Below the pieces are notes generated by a model, which saw nothing but the letters and a program-made list of their open reading frames with translations, made no database searches and was not told where the DNA came from. This document shows, piece after piece, positions 1 to 10,500 of a stretch of DNA of 64,000 nucleotides (its first letter is position 1; every line of letters begins with the position of its first letter). The stretch comes from Macrostomum hystrix (Eukaryota > Platyhelminthes > Macrostomidae): the NCBI GenBank assembly GCA_950097015.1, contig CATNEN010000039.1, positions 8,262,501 to 8,326,500 of the forward strand, in the 5' to 3' direction. The position numbers were made by a program, and so were the translations under genes.

Positions 1-215
1 TTCCTTGTCTCATCTCTTCCCTGTCTCATCTCTTCCCTGTCTCATCTCTCCCCTGTCTCATCTCTCCGTGTCTCATCTCTCCCTGTCTCATCTCTCCCTG
101 TCTCATCGCTCCCCTGTCTCATCTCTCCCCTGTCTCATCTTTTCCCTGTCTCATCTCTCCCCTGTCTCATCTCTCCGTGTCTCATCTCTCCCTGTCTCAT
201 CTCTTCCCTGGAAAC
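1..215. repeat. 16-bp minisatellite, family A (array 1)
   Basis: About 12 copies of CTCTCCCCTGTCTCAT, with TCCGTG and TCTTCC variants, running off the left edge. The same unit forms arrays at 53.5-54.1 kb and 55.9-56.2 kb. The pyrimidine-rich strand is the plus strand in all three. Long reading frames here are an artefact of the period. Confidence 0.95.
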
Positions 216-262
216 AGACAAACTGTTCCCTGGACTGAGACCCTCGGTTAGATTAAAAAGTT

Positions 263-843
263 TTAGCCACAATGAGAATCGCATGCAGTTGACCTGTGCA
301 GGCTGTAGTGATTGATGAATTTCATACAGGTCCAGCCGCCCCAGCCCAGAAAGATGCAGATCTGCAGTGTTAGGCGGATGTAAAACACGTAGCGAAATCC
401 GTTTAAAGTCTCCGGCGATAGCAGCCTCAGGTAGGAAACAAGCGAGCTGCTCAGATTCCTGCCGGCAATCTCCGAGTCAAGACCGGGAACTCGCACCTCG
501 ACGCTGGCGTTGAAAGTGTCCCTGGTGAAGATGCGCACAGTCAGGGTGGACAGCAGGCTGAAGTACATGAACAGGTAGGTCAGGGCCGAGCTGAAAGCCT
601 CTCTGTGGCGCTCAACCAGCGGCTTCAGGCTGGTGAAGTAGGCCCTGCCGACTCTGCTCTGGAAGAAGCGCAGGTGTCCCGGCGCCAGGGCTTCGCCGAG
701 TCTCGGCTGGGCCGCATTCGTCAGCCTGAGGAATGGCGACTTCAGGAAGCGCTCGCCGCCTGGACAGACGTACGGAGTCAGGTGAATCTCCTCCACGCAC
801 AGGCGGCTGTCGGATGGATGAGGACTGATGCGGATGAGATGGC
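263..843 (-). CDS. Unrecognised gene, terminal exon with hydrophobic segments
   Basis: Starts after the acceptor CTTGCAG preceded by CTACTCCACTTG. It is open for 193 codons to a stop at 263 and carries both hydrophobic stretches of the predicted protein. An alternative acceptor (ATAACAG, about 860) lies within the edge of the neighbouring 35-bp array. Confidence 0.6.
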
Positions 844-2625
844 CTGCAAGCAAGTGGAGTAGAATGGACTGCCTGTTATACTCATACAGGTAGATCAGTG
901 CACACACCTGTTATGACCATACAGGTAGATCAGTGCACACACCTGTTATGACCATACAGGTAGATCAGTGCACACACCTGTTATGACCATACAGGTAGAT
1001 CAGTGCACACACCTGTTATAACCATACAGGTAGATCAGTGCACACACCTGTTATGACCATACAGGTAGATCAGTGCACACACCTGTTATGACCATACAGG
1101 TAGATCAGTGCACAAACCTGTTATAACCATACAGGTAGATCAGTGCACACACCTGTTATGACCATACAGGTAGATCAGTGCACACACCTGTTATGACCAT
1201 ACAGCTAGATCAGTGCACACACCTGTTATGACCATACAGCTAGATCAGTGCACACACCTGTTATAACCATACAGGTAGATCAGTGCACACACCTGTTATA
1301 ACCATACAGGTAGATCAGTGCACACACCTGTTATGACCATACAGCTAGATCAGTGCACACACCTGTTATGACCATACAGCTAGATCAGTGCACACCCCTG
1401 TTATGACCATACAGGTAGATCAGTGCACAAACCTGTTATAACCATACAGGTAGATCAGTGTACACACCTGTTATGACCATACAGCTAGATCAGTGCACAC
1501 CCCTGTTATGACCATACAGGTAGATCAGTGCACAAACCTGTTATAACCATACAGGTAGATCAGTGCACACACCTGTTATAACCATACAGGTAGATCAGTG
1601 CACACACCTTGGAGGTTGGCCCTCAAGGGCGTAAATTGCATGACAAGCCCCAAAGCCTTCTCTCCGCGGCTGCGCCCCAAATAAATGTGGCCTGACCGCG
1701 GAATCGAGCTCAGGGACCTTGGTGCGAGAGGCAAACGCGTTAACCGCTCTGCCACTCAACCCTACACCACCTGTTTTTATCATCCAGGTTGATCAGTGCA
1801 CTAAATTGCATCTCTTTGGCTGGGACTCGAACTCATGACCTCCCATTCAAAAATCCGAAGCTCCAATTATTGGGCTAATATCGCTGCAGACCCAATCGAT
1901 CCGTTTTTACCTGGCGCATTGGCAAACGCATCAACCAGATGGAAGAGGTCCCAGGTGGCGGCGAATTCCACCGGCCGCAGCGCCTCCGCGGTGGCCTCCT
2001 CAACCAGAAGGCGGGCGCAGAAGGCGCCGTGTCGCCGAGCCAGCTCGGTGAAAAGCCGGGCCAGCCGCCGCTGCCGGGCCGGCAGCTGGGGGCAGCAGCA
2101 GAGGTCCGCCAGGCCGAACAATGCGCAGCGAACTCCCGGCCACAGACTGTCGTCTGGCCGGGCCTCCACCAGCCGGACAGTCCGGGCCGTCAGCTCCCAA
2201 TCGCCGGTCAGCAGGATCTGAACGAAGACAGTCAGCTCGAGCTCGTCGTCAGCGCTGATCGCCTTCTGTATTCGCATCGGCCTCAGCCGAGTGTACCGAC
2301 AGTCAGCGTCAGTGCCGCGATGGTCAAGCAGCAGCAGCTCTGGTCGACGCTCCAGTGCCTCAGCGAACTCCGCCAGCTTGCCTGCGTACAACAGCTGCAT
2401 CGCGTCAGTGTCCTCGCTGGAGAGTGAAGGCTTCGACTGGCAGATGGTCGGCGAGCAAGTCGACGAGGACAGCTCCAGATCCAGCACCGCCATGAGTTCC
2501 TCAGATTTTTTGGCCATTTCTACTTTGGCGGCAGCTCGCGCCTCAGACAGGGGTCGGACACCGGCGGAGTAGTACTTTGAGTACATGCGGCGTACAGGCC
2601 GAGAGCTCAGAGTTAATTTTACCAT
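263..2625 (-). CDS. Unrecognised two-exon gene, putative two-segment membrane protein
   Basis: I do not recognise this protein. Two open stretches on the minus strand join cleanly. Exon 1 (2625 down to 1911) ends at CCAG|GTAAAA in phase 1. Exon 2 (843 down to 263) begins after a pyrimidine-rich TTGCAG, also in phase 1, giving 431 residues. The ATG at 2625 is the first in a frame that stays open a little further upstream, so an N-terminal extension is possible. The N-terminal half is soluble-looking, Leu/Ala/Arg-rich and probably helical. The C-terminal half has two hydrophobic stretches at about residues 325-344 and 389-409, with possible N-glycosylation sites (NAS at about 350, NLS at about 368) between them. 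The intron (844-1910) contains a 35-bp minisatellite and a SINE. Coding-like GC content and matching splice phase support a real gene; function is unknown. Seen: frame and splice signals. Inferred: membrane location. Confidence 0.6.
868..1607. repeat. 35-bp minisatellite
   Basis: About 21 copies of a 35-bp unit containing ACCATACAGGTAGATCAGTG followed by CACACACCTGTTATG. Common variants are CAGCTAG for CAGGTAG and TTATAACC for TTATGACC. It fills the intron of the flanking gene from about 25 bp after the acceptor and is interrupted at its right end by a SINE; a degenerate unit lies beyond the SINE at 1764-1800. Confidence 0.95.
1608..1763 (-). mobile_element. tRNA-derived SINE, family 1 (3'-truncated copy)
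   Basis: Read on the minus strand it starts with a tRNA-like head: A-box-like TGGCAGAGCGG, B-box-like GAGCTCGATTCC. The conserved body runs to CCAACCTCCAAGG, where the copy ends and the distal half of the family consensus is missing. It lies in the 35-bp array. Confidence 0.8.
1911..2625 (-). CDS. Unrecognised gene, coding exon 1
   Basis: Open for 238 codons plus one base. It starts MVKLTLSSRP and contains a run of Ala/Arg/Leu-rich probable helices. The 3' end is set by CCAG|GTAAAA. Nothing identifiable by motif. Confidence 0.6.
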
Positions 2626-2945
2626 ATGAGCTCCTCTGTGTGCCGCAATTTTAGTGCTTTTGTAGACCAACGCAAGGCCATAGCATTAGTGAAGGTAATC
2701 AGTTAATGAAATGTGACATCCCCAGTAATTTAATTGCATGCCAATTATACACCAATGCGTAGAATCACAATAACCCGGCCAAATTCACTAATCTGCAAGA
2801 TAAAAAAGGCCGATTGGAACTGTTCCCCGCTCGATGCCAGAGATCTGTCACCTGACACAAATTGTGCGCTCGAGTTGAATGCTTAATTAGCGTATTGATG
2901 AATTGCTACTGCTAGGTGAGTTTATTTCTTCAGATCATGTAACTT
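2626..2945. other. Upstream flank of the unrecognised gene
   Basis: AT-rich, non-repetitive sequence 5' of the minus-strand gene. It may contain its promoter or 5'UTR. No specific element identified. Confidence 0.4.
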
Positions 2946-4699
2946 AGGCCTAACTGGAGTGTCTAACACACCAACTGAAATATCTAACACTCTAACTCGA
3001 ATGTCTAACACACTAGCTGGAATGTCTAACAGACAAACTGGAATGTCTAACACACTAACTGGAGTGTCTAACACACCAACTGGAATATCTAACACTCTAA
3101 CTGGAATGTCTAACACACTAGCTAGAATGTCTAACACTCTAACTGGAATGTCTAACAGACAAACTGGAATGTCTAACACACTAAATGGAATGTCTAACAC
3201 TCTAACTGGAATGTCTTACACACTAGCTGGAATGTCTAACACACTAGCTAGAATGTCTAACACTCTAACTGGAATGTCTAACAGACAAACTGGAATGTCT
3301 AACACACTAAATGGAATGTCTAACACTCTAACTGGAATGTCTTACACACTAGCTGGAATGTCTAACACACTAGCTAGAATGTCTAACACACTAGCTGGAA
3401 TGTCTAACAGACAAACTGGAATGTCTAACACTCTAACTCGAATGTCTAACACACTAGCTGGAATGTCTAACAGACAAACTGGAATGTCTAACACACTAAC
3501 TGGAGTGTCTAACACACCAACTGGAATATCTAACACTCTAACTGGAATGTCTAACACACTAGCTAGAATGTCTTACACTCTAACTGGAATGTCTAACACT
3601 CTAACTGGAATGTCTAACAGACAAACTGGAATGTCTAACACTCTAACTGGAATGTCTAACAGACAAACTGGAATGTCTAACACACTAAATGGAATGTCTA
3701 ACACTCTAACTGGAATGTCTTACACACTAGCTGGAATGTCTAACACACTAGCTAGAATGTCTAACACTCTAACTGGAATGTCTAACAGACAAACTGGAAT
3801 GTCTAACACACGAAATGGAATGTCTAACACACTAGCTGGAATGTCTAACACTCTAACTGGAATGTCTTACACACTAGCTGGAATGTCTAACACACTAGCT
3901 AGAATGTCTAACACACTAGCTGGAATGTCTAACAGACAAACTGGAATGTCTAACAGACAAACTGGAATGTCTAACAGACTAACTGGAATGTCTAACACAC
4001 TAACTGGAATGTCTTACACACTAACTAGAATGTCTAACACACTAACTGGAATGTCTAACACACTAACTGGTATGTCTAACACACTAGCTGGAATGTCTAA
4101 CACACTCACTGGAATGTCTAACACACTAACTGGAATGTCCACTAACTGGAATGTCTTACAAACTAACTGGAATGTCTAACACACTAACTGGAATGTCTAA
4201 CACACTAACTGGAATGTCTTACACACTAACTGGAATGTCTAACAGACTAACTGGAATGTCTAACACACTAACTGGAATGTCTTACACACTAACTGGAATG
4301 TCTTACACACTAACTGGAATGTCTAACACACTAACTGGAATGTCTAACACACTAACTGGAATGTCTAACACACTAACTGGAATGTCTAACACACTAACTG
4401 GAATGTCTAACACACTAACTGGAATGTCTAACACACTAACTGGAATGTCTAACACACTAACTGGAATGTCTAACAGACTAACTGGAATGTCTTAGACACT
4501 AACTGGAATGTCTAACACACTAACTGGAATGTCTAACACACTAACTGGAATGTCTAACAGACTAACTGGAATGTCTAACACACTAACTGGAATGTCTAAC
4601 ACACTAACTGGAATGTCTAACACACTAACTGGAATGTCTAAGTCTAACACACTAACTGGAATGTCTAAAACACTAACTGGAATGTCTAACAGACTTTTT
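2946..4699. repeat. 21-bp minisatellite (GGAATGTCTAACACACTA...)
   Basis: About 83 copies of a 21-bp unit containing GGAATGTCTAACACACTAAC. The left part is heterogeneous (variants with GACAAACT, CTAGCT, CTAAATGG, CTTACAC); the right part (4150-4690) is much more uniform. Because 21 is a multiple of 3 it yields long reading frames on both strands (MSNTLTG repeats); I treat these as non-coding. Confidence 0.95.
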
Positions 4700-5265
4700 T
4701 AGTGAAGCCATGAAAATAAGCAGAACTGAAAACGCGGCAAATCAGAAAGTAAGGCCTCACAAACACGGCGACAATGAGTGCGCGAGGCGGACAACAAAAC
4801 AAAGCGGGGAAAATGCCACAAAATCCAGCCTTGCCCGTTTCACTTGGCCTGGCTGTGAAGATAAAAGTTTATGGACAAAAAACGGTTTATTTGTTAATTT
4901 TGCAATTCCCATGCGAATACGCAATATGCAATTAACAACATTGTGGCGTAGAATTTGATTTCTAGATATTGGCCTAGATAATTGAAGCTAAGAACATCTG
5001 AAAACACGCTACACTAAGCCGGAGCCGTATCCGGAGATCAGGCAGGATTACAGCTATAGTTGCCACACGGGAGCTAGCTAATGCAGCAATATTTACAGCT
5101 GGATTAACACTAACTCGCATTAGGACGATGCTGCAGCTAGAGCACGGGTCAGACAACAGAAATGCGACACACTGGCGCTTGCAGATGGGGTAGCTGGACC
5201 TGGGGTGGGCAGATGGAGAAGCGGAGAGCGAAATCTATAGAAGGGGAAGAGAGTCGTGCGATGGT
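4700..5265. other. Intergenic, no feature seen
   Basis: Non-repetitive sequence between arrays. Short frames here lack recognisable motifs. Confidence 0.4.
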
Positions 5266-5480
5266 GAAGCCGTGAATGGCGATTTTAAAAGGGGAAGAGC
5301 GGAGAGTGAAGAGCGGAGGAGGAAGAGTGGAGTGGAAGAGAGGAGTGGTAGAGTGGAGGGGAAGAGCGGAGGGGGGAGCAGAGGGGGAAGAGTGGAGGGG
5401 AAAGAGCGGAAGGGAAGAGCGGAGGGGGAAGAGCGGAAGGGAAGAGCGGAGGGGGAAGAGCGGAGCGGGAGTGGGAGGAG
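5266..5480. repeat. Purine-only tract / G-A minisatellite
   Basis: About 200 bp almost purely purine on the plus strand, built from degenerate GGAAGAGCGGAGGG units with perfect repeats of GGAAGGGAAGAGCGGAGG at the right. Such tracts can adopt triplex structures. Frames through it are compositional. Confidence 0.85.
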
Positions 5481-6040
5481 AGAGATAAGGAAGCAGAAAC
5501 TGAGACATTCAAAGCCAAAGCGCAGAGAATTCACAAGGCAGAGATGAAGAAGAAAAAAAGCAAAAAACTGACAGTAAACTCAGCAAGCAGCTTATCTAAG
5601 TTGTAGCTGTGCGTGAACAATGTGAGAACAATAGCACAAAAAATCGACAAATAAAGCCTATTGTTAATATTTACAACAATTATGCTATCTAATAAGTATA
5701 AACTTTATATACTTGCTCAACAACAAAACTTGCAACAACTTTATAAGGGAAAAAGGCAAACAGCAAAACTAAAAAATATATTTGGGCTTTAGACAATATA
5801 AGACAACTAGACAAACGCTAACACTGAATAGAAAACAATTAAAAAACCGGTTTGAAAAAACTATTTTGTTCGACTTGGGACAGTGGAGATACGCGCTTGA
5901 AACAGTTAAAGGTATTAGTCGGCATCCTTAATGCTGATAGATATGGGAAATACTGTTTGGAACGCACAGGGATCTAGCTGTCGTGTAAGCCCTTTGCAAA
6001 CGAAATTTACACTGCTCTAAATTTACATTTTACATTCTTA
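5481..6040. other. Intergenic, AT-rich, no feature seen
   Basis: AT-rich unique sequence. No coding signal, no repeats beyond short A/T runs. Confidence 0.4.
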
Positions 6041-6044
6041 TAGA

Positions 6045-7045
6045 ACTAATAATCAACCCCCTATCCACTGTGCGCACATAATGTAAATTGTTCTATTTAT
6101 AGATCCCATTCCTTCCCCCTACCCGCTGTGCAAAAGTAGTGCACATTGTTTTATTTAGAGGAAAAAATTCCATCACATACCCACTGTGCGGACGGAGAGT
6201 ACATTGTTCTATTTATAGATCTGATTCTTTCCCCCTACCCGCTGTGCAAACGTAGTGCACATTGTTTTATTTAGAGAAAAAAATTCCATCACATACCGAC
6301 TGTGCGGACGGAGAGTACATTGTTCTATTTATAGATCTGATTCCTTCCCCCTACCCGCTGTGCAAACGTAGTGCACATTGTTTTATTTAGAGAAAAAAAT
6401 TCCATCACATACCCACTGTGCGGACGGAGAGTACATTGTTCTATTTATAGATCTGATTCTTTCCCCCTACCCGCTGTGCAAACGTAGTGCACATTGTTTT
6501 ATTTAGAGAAAAAAATTCCATCACATACCGACTGTGCGGACGGAGAGTACATTGTTCTATTTATAGATCTGATTCCTTCCCCCTACCCGCTGTGCAAACG
6601 TAGTGCACATTGTTTTATTTAGAGAAAAAAATTCCATCACATACCCACTGTGCGGACGGAGAGTACATTGTTCTATTTATAGATCTGATTCCTTCCCCCT
6701 ACCCGCTGTGCAAACGTAGTGCACATTGTTTTATTTAGAGAAAAAAATTCCATCACATACCGACTGTGCGGACGGAGAGTACATTGTTCTATTTATAGAT
6801 CTGATTCCTTCCCCCTACCCGCTGTGCAAACGTAGTGCACATTGTTTTATTTAGAGAAAAAAATTCCATCACATACCCACTGTGCGGACGGAGAGTACAT
6901 TGTTCTATTTATAGATCTGATTCCTTCCCCCTACCCGCTGTGCAAACGTAGTGCACATTGTTTTATTTAGAGAAAAAAATTCCATCACATACCCACTGTG
7001 CGGACGGAGAGTACATTGTTCTATTTATAGATCTCATTCCTTCCA
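6045..7045. repeat. 58/116/232-bp hierarchical satellite
   Basis: Eight or so copies of a 116-bp unit, itself two diverged halves of about 58 bp: one with CTGTGCAAACGTAGTGCACA, one with CTGTGCGGACGGAGAGTACA. Adjacent 116-bp units alternate ACCCACTG and ACCGACTG, giving a 232-bp superperiod over most of the array. Minus-strand AATAAA occurs in each unit (in TCTAAATAAAAC), about 300 bp downstream of the Sos stop at the nearest. Confidence 0.95.
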
Positions 7046-7268
7046 CTACTGACAGTCCAGTCCCTGTATATCGATGTTCCATTCATCAAACAAATTTTTT
7101 GGTGCTACATTTTGTTTGATTTTTATAACGACTACTTTCCGACTGAGAGTTATCCGTAACAGTTGAGGGAATGCAAATGAGCTAATTGGAGCGAAATATT
7201 AGCAAACACAACAATTTGAGTTAAACTATTAAAGGCCGAAGAAACGAGAGAAGTGAACTAGCCGGATT

Positions 7269-7528
7269 CTAGTTTTGCGACTGCTGACCAGGGGAGCCAG
7301 AGATCCGATTGCTAATATGCTGCCTGGGAGGCACGGCTGGCGGCCTGGCATTGGCTGTCAGCCTTGGAGGTCGATCCGGCGGCTGCGGCGGAGCTGCGGT
7401 CTTCGCCGATGCGTTCCTTGGTGGCGGCTGCGGTGGCTGCTCCGGCTGCTGATGCTGATTGTAAGGATAGTTAGAGATCCCCGGTGCTGGAACAGTGGGC
7501 ACGGGATCCGAAACGCTGCGCGAGTGAT
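7269..7528 (-). CDS. Sos: Sos exon 14 (proline-rich tail and stop)
   Basis: Starts after GATCCGCAG in phase 1 and ends with TAG at 7269. Encodes [19 protein letters not shown] and [12 protein letters not shown]3-ligand motifs expected for Grb2 binding. This tail is shorter than in vertebrates. Confidence 0.85.
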
Positions 7529-10500
7529 CTGCGGATCGAATGCATTCAACACATTGATTTAGAAGAAAAACTCCGCCCCTACTACTGACAGTGCAACAGT
7601 TCGGATTTGAGTAATACTGATAGTTAAAGTGCATTCAAATCGGCGCTATGTTTATCTATCTAAAGTGCAGCACAGAAAGAAACGACACAGATGGAAAATA
7701 ATGCGGAATTTCGAAGCAATTAAACTGGGTTCTAGCTAGCCGTCACGCGGCCAAAAATGAATAGTAGAAAAATTATTTTAATAACGAGGCTCAAAATGAA
7801 ATTGCTGAATTAGAACATAGATATTTATGTCTAAAATGTATTAACTAATACCTTGACTCTCATGCCGTATAAGATTGTCAACAGCTGGAATAAGATGGAT
7901 TAATTGTTTTCAAGAAAAAAAATTATTGGATAAAGAAGGGAAATCGACGTCATCTCAATAAAGTTGAAAAATGTTAACGTAATACACTTTTAATAACTCA
8001 GTCTGATTAAGCTAAAATGATTCAGTCCATAAACCAATGAGCTTAAAATTGGGATAATTATAGACTGTGGGGATAAGGATGCAGGATAATTATAGACTGT
8101 GGGGATAAGGATGGAATAATTATAGACTGTGGGGATAACGATGGGATAATTCTAGACTCGCGGAATAAGGATGGGATAATTATAGACTGTGGGGATTAGG
8201 ATGGGATAATTATAGACACTGGGAATACTTCTGGGATAATTATTTGTTTACACTGGGACAACTTACTTGGCGAATGACCAACTGAGCCCTCAGGCGACGG
8301 ACCGGCAGTGGAAGCTGTTACCGATGCCGATGTTGATGAATGCTGCTGCTGAGGATGCGAATACTGCTGCTGCTGCTGCTGCTGCTGTTGCTGCAGGCTG
8401 GCAGCTGAGCCGCTGGCCGCATTCGACAGGGTCAAGAGGCTGCGGCCAAAGACGGCTGCCACGGCAGCCTTAGAGCCGCCGGCGCGACCATAAGTCGATG
8501 TCGGCGAGCGGAGACACTCGGGCGGGAACCTGAGAGGTAGGATTTGGCGGCCTTCACTCCCTGCCAGACCTTCAGCATCCATTGCCCACCCACCAGTAGC
8601 AAAACAGGCAGCAAACCTTCTTTCAGCCCGTCGCTTCAAGGTGTCCTCGTCTGCGTCCTTGGGCTCGAGTTCGTAGCTTTTCTTGTAGAACAGGTCGTCC
8701 AGCAGCTGCTGGTTTTGGCTGGTGTCGTCAACCTCCTTCAGGCTCAGTTCGCCCATGGGATCAATCGACTGCGGGAGGTAATTTTCTGTTGTCAAATACC
8801 ATGCAATGCAACCTGCAATCTTGAGGTTGTAAGCAGCCATCCTTATGTCTTCAGGAGTGTCAGCAGTCATCAGCAATCTAGAGGGTATCAGGGGTGTCAG
8901 CAGCCATATTTTTGGTGTCAGGGGTTTCAGCAGCCATCTTTATGGGTTCAGGGGTGTCAGCAGCCATCTTTATGGTTTCAGGGGTGTCAGCAGCCATCTT
9001 TATGGTGTCAGGGGTGTCAGCAGCCATCTTTATGGTGTCAGGGGTGTCAGCAGCCATCTTTATGGTTTCAGGGGTGTCAGCAGCCATCTTTATGGTGTCA
9101 GGGGTGTCAGCAGCTATCTTTATGGTGTCAGGGGTGTCAGCACCATCCTTTTGGTGTCAGGGGTGTCAGCACCATCCTTTTGGTGTCAGGGGTGTCAGCA
9201 GCCATCCTTATGGTGTCAGGGGTGTCAGCTGCCATCCTTATGGTGTCAGGGGTGTCAGCTGCCATCCTTATGGTGTCAGGGGTGCCAGCTGCCATCCTTA
9301 AAGTGTCAGGTGTGCCAGCTGCCATCCTTATGGTGTCAGGTGTGTCAGCTGCCATCCTTAAGGTGTCAGGGGTGTCAGCTGCCATCCGTATGGTGTCAGG
9401 GGTGTCAGCTGCCATCCTTAAAGTGTCAGGTGTCAGCAGCTATTTGACATGTCAGCAGTGTCAGCTGCAATCCTAGGGCGTAGCAGCCATCCGGGGGTAT
9501 CAACTGCAATCTAGAGCGTCAGGAGCGTCAGCAAAATGGAGTCCTGGCTGCAAGCCGGGGTCTGAGCAGTCAGCAGCCAGGCAAAGCGCACCTGAACAAA
9601 CTTCTGTATCCTGGGCTCCTCCTGCAGCTGGTAAGGCGTATCCTTGGCCCTGAGCAATTCGTCGATACGTTCGGCCACTTGACGATACCAGAAGATCGGA
9701 ATGAGTACAGTTGAATCGGCTTCAGCTTCGCAGAGAAGCTCCTTGACGGCATCCTTGGACTCCTTCTGTCTAGTACGGTTGATCTCGATGATGCGGATGA
9801 TGCCGCTGAGGTGGTAGCGCAGGTTCGGCACGCAGGCGCTCGCTAGAGACCGAAGCAGCTCATCATACTTGATTAGGTTGTTGCTATTGCTGACTAGCTC
9901 CTGTGTGAGATTCGTACGGGTGAGATTCGATGAGACTGTCGGTGAGATTTGGTGGGACTATGGGTGAGATTTGGTGAGACTGTGAGTGAGATTTGGTGAG
10001 ACTTATGATGACATTTGGTGAGACTGTGAGTGAGATTTGGTGAGACTGTGAGTGAGATTTGGTGAGACTGTGAGAGAGATTTGGTGAGACTGTGAGAGAG
10101 ATTTGGTGAGACTGTGAGAGAGATTTGGTGAGACTGTGGGTGAGATTTGGTGAGACTGTGGGTGAGATTTGGTGAGACTGCGAGTGAGATTTGGTGAGAC
10201 TTATGATGACATTTGGTGAGACTGTGGGTGAGATTTGGTGAGACTATGTGTGAGATTAGGGGAGGCAAAGTATGAGATCAGATGAGATTTAACGTGGTTA
10301 AATGGGTGAGAGTGATATAAAATCAGTCGGGAATCGCACCTGCATCTGCTGCAGGAAGTCATTATCGCGGCCATTCTTAATATATTTCCATGTGTGCTGC
10401 AGCCTGATGTATTGCACTGAGGAGTTCACAAACACACTGTCAAGAGCTGCTAATCCGAGGAAGTTGTTCAGGTCGCGAAAGTGTTTCATAATCTAAAGTC

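Noticed and set aside
2959-4702. Long plus-strand frames (406, 114 and 64 codons) of MSNTLTG repeats as a repeat protein
   Set aside because: The unit is 21 bp, so any stop-free unit gives an unlimited frame; the antisense is open too, and no start context, splice sites or conserved flanks exist.
7275-7562. Plus-strand frame over the Sos proline-rich exon
   Set aside because: Antisense of Pro/Arg codons; the minus strand has SH3-ligand motifs and correct phase.
8878-9476. Frames through the 30-bp array as a secreted repeat protein
   Set aside because: Array lies inside Sos intron 12; open in five frames because 30 is divisible by 3.
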